Of a stretch of DNA of 60,380 nucleotides, positions 55,817 through 60,380 are shown piece by piece. The DNA lies in NCBI GenBank assembly GCA_947483555.1, contig CANKMW010000055.1:1-60380 (forward strand). The letters are read 5' to 3'. A program made the position numbers and the translations under genes. Under the pieces are notes generated by a model. It was not told the DNA's origin. It did not search any database and worked only from the letters and a program-made list of their open reading frames with translations. Position 1 is the first letter of the stretch. Each line of letters opens with the position of its first letter. The DNA is from Myxococcales bacterium. Lineage in GTDB: Bacteria; Myxococcota_A; Polyangia; Haliangiales; Haliangiaceae.

Positions 55817-56703
55817 GCGCGGCGACGACCACGACCGCCGAGCGCAGGCACTCGCCGTGGCGCGACGCCTGGCAGCGGCTGCGCAAGAACCGCATGGCGG
55901 TGGTCATGGGGGCCGCGTTCGCGACCGTGGTCGGGTTCTGCTTCCTCGGCCCGCTGATCGCCGGCGGGTTCGGCCTCGACGCCACCACCATCGACATCAC
56001 GCGCGGCGCCAGCTCGCCATCGTGGGCCCACCCGTTCGGCACCGACCTGCTCGGCCGCGACATGCTGGTGCGGGTGATGATCGGCGGCCGCATCGCGATC
56101 ATGGTCGCGTTCACGGCCACCGCGATCGCGCTGGTGATCGGCGTGACCTGGGGCGCGGTCGCCGCCTACGCCGGCGGCCGCCTCGACTACGTGATGATGC
56201 GGGTGGTCGACGCGCTGTACGGCTTTCCGACCGTGGTGTTCGTGATCGTCGTGATGGCGGTGTTCAACACCAAGAACATCGTGGTGCTGTTCGCGCTCAT
56301 CGGCGGCATCTCGTGGCTGACCATGGCGCGCCAGACCCGCGGTCAGGTGATGTCGCTCCGCCACCGCGAGTTCGTCGAGGCGGCGCGCGCCACCGGGGCC
56401 TCGCCGGCCCGCATCTTGTTCCGTCACATCGTGCCCAACGCGCTAGGCGTGATCATCGTGGCGGCGACCGCCAGCCTGCCCAGCGTCATGTTGACCGAGG
56501 CGTTCCTGTCGTTCCTCGGCCTCGGCGTCCAGGCCCCGCTGGCGTCGTGGGGCACGCTGGTGTCCGAGGGTAGCTCGCAGATCTCGGTCTACTCGTGGGT
56601 GCTGATCGCGCCCGGGGTGGTCATGGGCCTGACCATCATGTCGCTCAACTTCCTCGGCGACGGCCTGCGCGACGCGCTCGATCCGCAGACCCGCAAGGAT
56701 TGA
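55813..56703 (+). CDS. Peptide ABC transporter permease (OppC-like)
   Basis: A 296-aa inner-membrane permease with six helices, the OppC hallmark HPFGTDLLGRDMLVRVMIGG and the ATPase-docking loop FVEAARATGASPARILFRHI. The GTG start overlaps the OppB stop by 4 nt. The two ATPases (OppD, OppF) that normally complete the transporter are not downstream; the next gene is on the other strand. Confidence 0.93.
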   Translation: MSAATTTTAERRHSPWRDAWQRLRKNRMAVVMGAAFATVVGFCFLGPLIAGGFGLDATTIDITRGASSPSWAHPFGTDLLGRDMLVRVMIGGRIAIMVAFTATAIALVIGVTWGAVAAYAGGRLDYVMMRVVDALYGFPTVVFVIVVMAVFNTKNIVVLFALIGGISWLTMARQTRGQVMSLRHREFVEAARATGASPARILFRHIVPNALGVIIVAATASLPSVMLTEAFLSFLGLGVQAPLASWGTLVSEGSSQISVYSWVLIAPGVVMGLTIMSLNFLGDGLRDALDPQTRKD

Positions 56704-56718
56704 CGCCGGTCGCGATCG

Positions 56719-56985
56719 CTACTTGCACTCGAGGACGTCGCGGCAGCTCTCCGACTTCCCGACGCACTCGGCGTGGACCGTGACCAGGCCACGGGTCTCG
56801 GGGTCACGCTCCAGCGCGGCGCAGGCGGCGATGCACTCGCCCTCGTCGAACGTGGAGTCCTCGGGCGTCTTCGACTCGTGGCAGTCGGCCTCGCGCGTAC
56901 ATGTATCCCGGCAGATCTTGCTCTTGGGGGCCGTGCAGGCCGCCACGGCCAGGAAGATCAGGCACCACCGCGACATCGGGCGCAT
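56719..56985 (-). CDS. Small Cys-rich lipoprotein
   Basis: An 88-aa predicted lipoprotein (lipobox VAAC near residue 17). Eight cysteines in the mature part, including CRDTCTREADC, CIAAC, CVGKSESCRDVLEC, suggest a compact disulfide-bonded fold. ATG 56976 is an alternative start. Function is unknown. It is convergent with the Opp-type operon, 15 bp away. Confidence 0.72.
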   Translation of the reverse strand: MRPMSRWCLIFLAVAACTAPKSKICRDTCTREADCHESKTPEDSTFDEGECIAACAALERDPETRGLVTVHAECVGKSESCRDVLECK

Positions 56986-57060
56986 TGTAGACCCAATTGG
57001 CGGCCCCGGCTCGCCGGTGCGGGTCCCGCAACCGGGGCTGACCGGGCGTGTCTTCGAGGC

Positions 57061-57330
57061 ATGAAGCGACTCTCCCTGGCCGTCCTCGCCGTCGTCCTCG
57101 CCGCCGCTCCGGTCGCCGCCCAGCCCCGGGCCCAGAAGCCGACCCCGGCCCAGGCCAAGCCCCAGAAGCGGGTCAAGGTGATCACCATCGAGGGCATGGA
57201 CGTCGACGGCGACCGCGTGACTCGCCCGCTCGAGCCGATCAGCGTCGACCAGGCCGCGAAGTCGAGCAGCCTGATCCGGATCCGCCGCGACTTCATCGAT
57301 CTGATCCTCAAGGCCGCCGACGAGGTCTGA
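57061..57330 (+). CDS. Small secreted protein
   Basis: An 89-aa protein with a signal peptide (MKRLSLAVLAVVLAAAPVAAQ, cleavage near residue 20), a Lys/Gln-rich stretch and the phrase VKVITIEGMDVDGDRVTRP. It is periplasmic or secreted. Proteins with this small form occur widely in Myxococcota; function unknown. Confidence 0.7.
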   Translation: MKRLSLAVLAVVLAAAPVAAQPRAQKPTPAQAKPQKRVKVITIEGMDVDGDRVTRPLEPISVDQAAKSSSLIRIRRDFIDLILKAADEV

Positions 57331-57373
57331 CGTCCGCGCGAGTGAGCTCGCCTGGCCGCCCGCCGGCCGATCG

Positions 57374-57799
57374 CTACTCCTCCCGTCGCTCGCGTTTCTT
57401 GCGCTCGCCGTCCTCCCAGCGCTCGCGGTGACGTTCCACGACCTGGTGGTCGGCCCGCGCCGACGTCGCCTGCTCGCGCCCCAGCGCCACCGCGGTCCGC
57501 CACTCGTCGCGCTCGGCCTCGACGGCGGCCAGCCGCGCCTGGCACCGGGCCAGCTCGCGGCGCAGCCGCATCGCCCACGCCTCGCGCTGGATCACCGCCC
57601 ACGCCGGGACCGCGGTGGCGCCGGCCAGCGGGACGCCGCGAGCCGCGGCGCGCGCCGCTTCCACCGCTGCCCTCGCCGCCGTGACCTCGGCGTCGGCCGC
57701 CGCCTCGCCGCCGAGCGCGGCCGCGAGATCGATGGCCGCGCCGGTGGCCCGCACCTCGCGCAGCTCGGCGAGCCGCTCCAGCGGATAGCGAGTGATCAC
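57374..57799 (-). CDS. FliJ/YscO-like coiled-coil protein
   Basis: A 141-aa protein with the opening ITRYPLERLAELREVRATGA, then long amphipathic helices and a highly charged C terminus (HQVVERHRERWEDGERKKRE). This length and pattern fit the FliJ/YscO stalk proteins of flagellar and type III secretion systems. GTG 57799 is preferred. No other secretion gene is in the window, so the assignment rests on pattern only. Confidence 0.5.
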   Translation of the reverse strand: MITRYPLERLAELREVRATGAAIDLAAALGGEAAADAEVTAARAAVEAARAAARGVPLAGATAVPAWAVIQREAWAMRLRRELARCQARLAAVEAERDEWRTAVALGREQATSARADHQVVERHRERWEDGERKKRERREE

Positions 57800-57850
57800 G
57801 GCGCAGCCTACCGCGAGCCAGCCCGACCGCATCTGATACAGTCAGTCGCC

Positions 57851-59410
57851 ATGGATTTTGGGGCCACCGCCGGCGCGCCGATCGAGCGCTACGTGGTGCT
57901 CGAGTACCTCTCCGAGGGCGGGATGGGCGCCATCTACCTGGGCAAGAAGCTGGGCGCCGGCGGTTTCGAGAAGGAGGTCGTGCTCAAGCAGCTGCTCCCC
58001 GAGTTCACGCAGCAGTCGGAGTTCATCGACCTGTTCCTGCGCGAGGCCCGGCTGTCGGCGACGCTCGATCACGCCAACATCATCCACACCATCGACCTGG
58101 TCACCGCCGGCAACGAATACTTCATCGTGATGGAGTACCTGGCCGGCGCCGATCTGCGCACGCTGGCCAAGCGCACCAAGCGGCGCCGCAAGCAATTCTC
58201 ACCGGCGGCCGGCATCTACATGGCGCGCGAGATGCTGTCGGCGCTGGCCTACGCCCACTCCAAGATCGGCTCCGACGGCCGGCCGCTGCGCCTCATCCAC
58301 CGCGACGTGTCGCCCTCGAACATCCTGGTGTCGCGCAACGGCGAGGTGAAGCTGACCGACTTCGGAATCGCCAAGGCGGCGACCCACACTTCCATCTTCT
58401 ACAAGGTGAAGGGGAAGATCGGCTACATGTCGCCGGAGCAGGCCAAGAGCGAGCCGATGGACCATCGCTCCGACCTGTACTCGCTGGCCGTGTGCCTGTA
58501 CGAGATCATCACCGGTGAGCGGCTGTTCGTGGCCGCCGGTCTCACCTCGACGCCGGAGCAGATCTACGGCCAGCCGATCACGCCGCCATCGCGCAAGGTG
58601 CCCGGCCTGCCCGCCGACTTCGACAAGGTGATGCTCAAGGCGCTGTCGATGGACCCCGATGGCCGCTACCAGAGCGCCGGTGAGCTCCAGGAGGCGCTGC
58701 TGCGCTGCGCGCACCGCAACGGGCTGATGATGTCGGCCTCGGAGCTGGCGGCGCACCTGCGCCAGGTGTGTGGACCTCCCGAGGAATGGCGCGACGTGGA
58801 CGAGGCCGGGCCGCCACAGCACACCGCGGCGCTCGGCGGCGGCGGGACCGAGGTCTACGGTGCCGGCGACGATGACGACGAGGCCAGCGAGGACGACGAT
58901 TCCGAGGGCACCGTGCGCCTGTCCACCGACGAGCTCGAGGAGGACGACGGCCTCGACGATCTGGTCGGCGCGCTGGGCCGCGACCGCGCCGCTGGCCGTG
59001 ACCGTGACCGTGACCGTGACCGTGGCCCACGTGACGGGCGGCGCGACCGCGCCAGCTCGGTGATCGAGATCGGCCGGCTCAAGCACCTCGAGCTGACCTC
59101 GATGATCAGCCTGGCGGCGCTCGAGAAGGAGGGCGAGCTGCCGATCGACCAGTGGGAGGAGGGCGGCGATCGCCTGGGCAACGAACCCGGCCTGGACACG
59201 CCCGTGCCGCAGCGCCCCATCGAGATTTTCGCGCCCGCCCCCCGTCCACTTCGCGGTCCCGGTACCCAGGGCGAAGTCGCCACCGAGCACGTGGAACAGC
59301 TGCCTCCTGGCCGCCGGTGGCTGGTGCCAGCGGTGGTCGCGGTCGTGGTGATCGTCGCCGCGCTGATCGCGGCGTGGGTGATCGGCACCTCCGGCCCCGA
59401 GGTGAACTGA
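57851..59410 (+). CDS. Ser/Thr protein kinase with C-terminal transmembrane anchor
   Basis: A 519-aa protein: kinase domain about 13-295 (SEGGMGAIYLGKK, VVLKQL, HRDVSPSN, DFGIAK, GKIGYMSPEQ), then a long acidic stretch (GAGDDDDEASEDDDSEG), an Arg-Asp repeat (RDRDRDRDRG) encoded by a GACCGT-type repeat, and a C-terminal transmembrane helix (LVPAVVAVVVIVAALIAAWV). HRDVSPSN is typical of myxobacterial kinases. It is predicted to be membrane-anchored with a cytoplasmic kinase domain. Confidence 0.92.
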   Translation: MDFGATAGAPIERYVVLEYLSEGGMGAIYLGKKLGAGGFEKEVVLKQLLPEFTQQSEFIDLFLREARLSATLDHANIIHTIDLVTAGNEYFIVMEYLAGADLRTLAKRTKRRRKQFSPAAGIYMAREMLSALAYAHSKIGSDGRPLRLIHRDVSPSNILVSRNGEVKLTDFGIAKAATHTSIFYKVKGKIGYMSPEQAKSEPMDHRSDLYSLAVCLYEIITGERLFVAAGLTSTPEQIYGQPITPPSRKVPGLPADFDKVMLKALSMDPDGRYQSAGELQEALLRCAHRNGLMMSASELAAHLRQVCGPPEEWRDVDEAGPPQHTAALGGGGTEVYGAGDDDDEASEDDDSEGTVRLSTDELEEDDGLDDLVGALGRDRAAGRDRDRDRDRGPRDGRRDRASSVIEIGRLKHLELTSMISLAALEKEGELPIDQWEEGGDRLGNEPGLDTPVPQRPIEIFAPAPRPLRGPGTQGEVATEHVEQLPPGRRWLVPAVVAVVVIVAALIAAWVIGTSGPEVN

Positions 59411-59437
59411 GCGTCTGAGAAAGAATCGGGCCCCAAC

Positions 59438-59480
59438 CCGTTTGCCCTGAGCGAGCCGCGACGCGGCGAGTCGGAGGGCC
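59438..59480. repeat. REP-like palindromic element, copy 2
   Basis: CCGTTTGCCCTGAGCGAG, CCGCGACGCGG and CGAGTCGGAGGGC form an imperfect palindrome, the inverse of the element at 46-89. It lies 28 bp beyond the stop of the REP-associated transposase gene, the usual setting for REP sequences mobilised by a RAYT. Confidence 0.6.
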
Positions 59481-59507
59481 CGTGGCCTCCGGCCTCCGAC
59501 CGGCAGC

Positions 59508-60167
59508 TCACGGCCCGCCTCGCTTCCAGCCCTCGCGCAAGAGCCAGGTCTGGGCCGCCGGCAGCCGGACCTGCGGCGCGCCCGCCGACGAGTAGGGGTC
59601 GACGTAGCCTGGCGAGTAGACGTCGCCGCGCTCGGCGGCGTGCTTGCGCGCGTTGTCGCGGATGTAGTGGATCGCGCGCTTGACCTCGGTCGGCGTGCGC
59701 AACACGTGGGCGTGGTAGCGATCGCCGAGCACGCGGCCCTTGCGGCCCATCATGCGGTTGAGGCCCTTGGCGATGCGGACCGACAGGCCCTTGACCGCAC
59801 GCGCCAGCGCGGTCCGGCTCGGCGCCTCGACCAGGAGATGGATGTGGTTGCCCAGCACCGAGAAGCTCACGGTGCGGACGTCGAAGCGGTCGGCGCCGAG
59901 CCGCAGCGCCGCCTCGATCACGCGGAACGAGCGGCGGCTGCGCAGGTTGTAGACAGCGGGCGCCATGCGCATGGTGACGTGGATCGGCAGCCGCCGGGGC
60001 AGCTCGGGGCGTGGGCGGTGGCAGACGCCGGGCCGACCAGAGGCGGGCTTGCGGCCAGCGCCGGCGCGCTTGCCGCCCCAGGTGCGGAACTCGAGCCCGA
60101 GCTGGCGGCGCCGAGGGGGAGCGCGGCGCCGACGGACGCGGCGAGGGGTGCGGAGCGGCGCGGTCAC
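59508..60167 (-). CDS. REP-associated tyrosine transposase (RAYT, Y1/IS200-like)
   Basis: A 219-aa protein with a basic N terminus (GGKRAGAGRKP), the HUH motif in LGNHIHLLVE near residue 112, and the family end DRYHAHVLRTPTEVKRAIHY followed by IRDNARKH. HUH transposases of this group process single-stranded REP or IS200-type hairpins; RAYTs are usually single, immobile genes. GTG 60167 is the start. A matching REP-like element lies just beyond its stop, and another at the window start. Confidence 0.85.
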   Translation of the reverse strand: MTAPLRTPRRVRRRRAPPRRRQLGLEFRTWGGKRAGAGRKPASGRPGVCHRPRPELPRRLPIHVTMRMAPAVYNLRSRRSFRVIEAALRLGADRFDVRTVSFSVLGNHIHLLVEAPSRTALARAVKGLSVRIAKGLNRMMGRKGRVLGDRYHAHVLRTPTEVKRAIHYIRDNARKHAAERGDVYSPGYVDPYSSAGAPQVRLPAAQTWLLREGWKRGGP

Positions 60168-60245
60168 TTGATTAGGCGCACATTATCACGGACCGGGCAG
60201 GAGTCAACGAGGAACAGGGGTCCGGTTCAGAGGTGCAGCCCTGAT

Positions 60246-60315
60246 ACATCCTTGACAGGTCGGCCCTGGGACACCCTGGACAGCTTGGGCCACTTGCCCA
60301 CGGACATCCTTGACA
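60246..60315 (+). repeat. Three ACATCCTTGACA repeats: likely insertion-sequence end
   Basis: ACATCCTTGACA occurs at 60246-60257 and 60304-60315 with a degenerate copy ACACCCTGGACA at 60271-60282. Repeated ends reading TGTCAAGGATGT on the other strand are typical of IS481-like elements. An ATG at 60367 (MTKER) may begin its transposase, cut by the window edge. The 60168-60245 gap holds no gene. Confidence 0.5.
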
Positions 60316-60380
60316 CATCATTCATCAGGGGCGCGACGTTTGTCGATGCCCTGGAAAGCGACCGACATGACCAAGGAACG

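Overview
The window is a high-GC, gene-dense stretch (about 52 protein genes, one tRNA) that reads as a chromosome segment of a Myxococcota bacterium (former Deltaproteobacteria). The reasons are: five Hanks-type Ser/Thr kinases in 60 kb, many secreted lipoproteins of unknown function, a C-terminal Cys/transmembrane/Arg tail of the MYXO-CTERM type, PEGA, MopE-like and bacterial Ig-like repeats, and an FHA regulator. No rRNA, CRISPR array, prophage or plasmid replication gene was seen. The two ends carry REP-like palindromes, a REP-associated transposase and what looks like the edge of an insertion sequence.

Layout. 0.2-5.8 kb: an acetate kinase fused to a PduL phosphotransacylase, serA, a zinc-finger membrane protein, a TPR lipoprotein, an alpha/beta hydrolase and an NTF2-like protein. 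5.8-10.3 kb: Cys-rich lipoprotein, GreA/B-like factor, membrane kinase, DUF1993 protein and a ChrR-like cupin. 10.3-14.7 kb: a 981-aa Ig-repeat lipoprotein whose 5' end was copied about 1.2 kb away, into the tail of a PEGA gene. 14.7-19.3 kb: a secreted protein, then TonB facing a BtuD-BtuC-CobT-like operon (corrinoid uptake and salvage). 19.4-24.8 kb: MopE-like lipoprotein, a kinase translationally coupled to a TetR regulator, and a lone GspE N-domain protein. 24.8-28.0 kb: tRNA-Arg(CCG) and korAB (2-oxoacid:ferredoxin oxidoreductase). 28.0-33.7 kb: DUF2339 protein, membrane kinase, a DUF1778/GNAT toxin-antitoxin pair with a palindromic operator, and an FHA-winged helix regulator.

33.8-39.4 kb: methyltransferase plus LysE exporter, then a roughly 2.6-kb segment (frameshifted gene remnant and two tandem paralogous lipoproteins) bracketed by 132-bp direct repeats made of the lysE and DUF2071 gene ends, then DUF2071 and a helical protein. 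39.4-41.8 kb: an Lgt-like protein overlapping a MYXO-CTERM protein whose frame is broken exactly at a triplicated 11-bp repeat. 41.9-50.7 kb: secreted proteins, membrane kinase, OprP-like porin, SUKH protein and two squalene-cyclase-repeat lipoproteins. 50.9-56.7 kb: a retropepsin-like lipoprotein, zinc ribbon, and an Opp-type peptide transporter (SBP with inserted SH3-like segment, OppB, OppC; no ATPases here). 56.7-60.4 kb: small secreted proteins, a FliJ/YscO-like coiled coil, the fifth kinase, the RAYT transposase and an IS edge.

The most interesting systems are the Lgt-like/MYXO-CTERM pair with its 11-bp frame switch, the AckA-PduL fusion, the divergent CobT in a corrinoid operon, the kinase-TetR overlap, and the toxin-antitoxin pair that appears to be transcribed without a leader.
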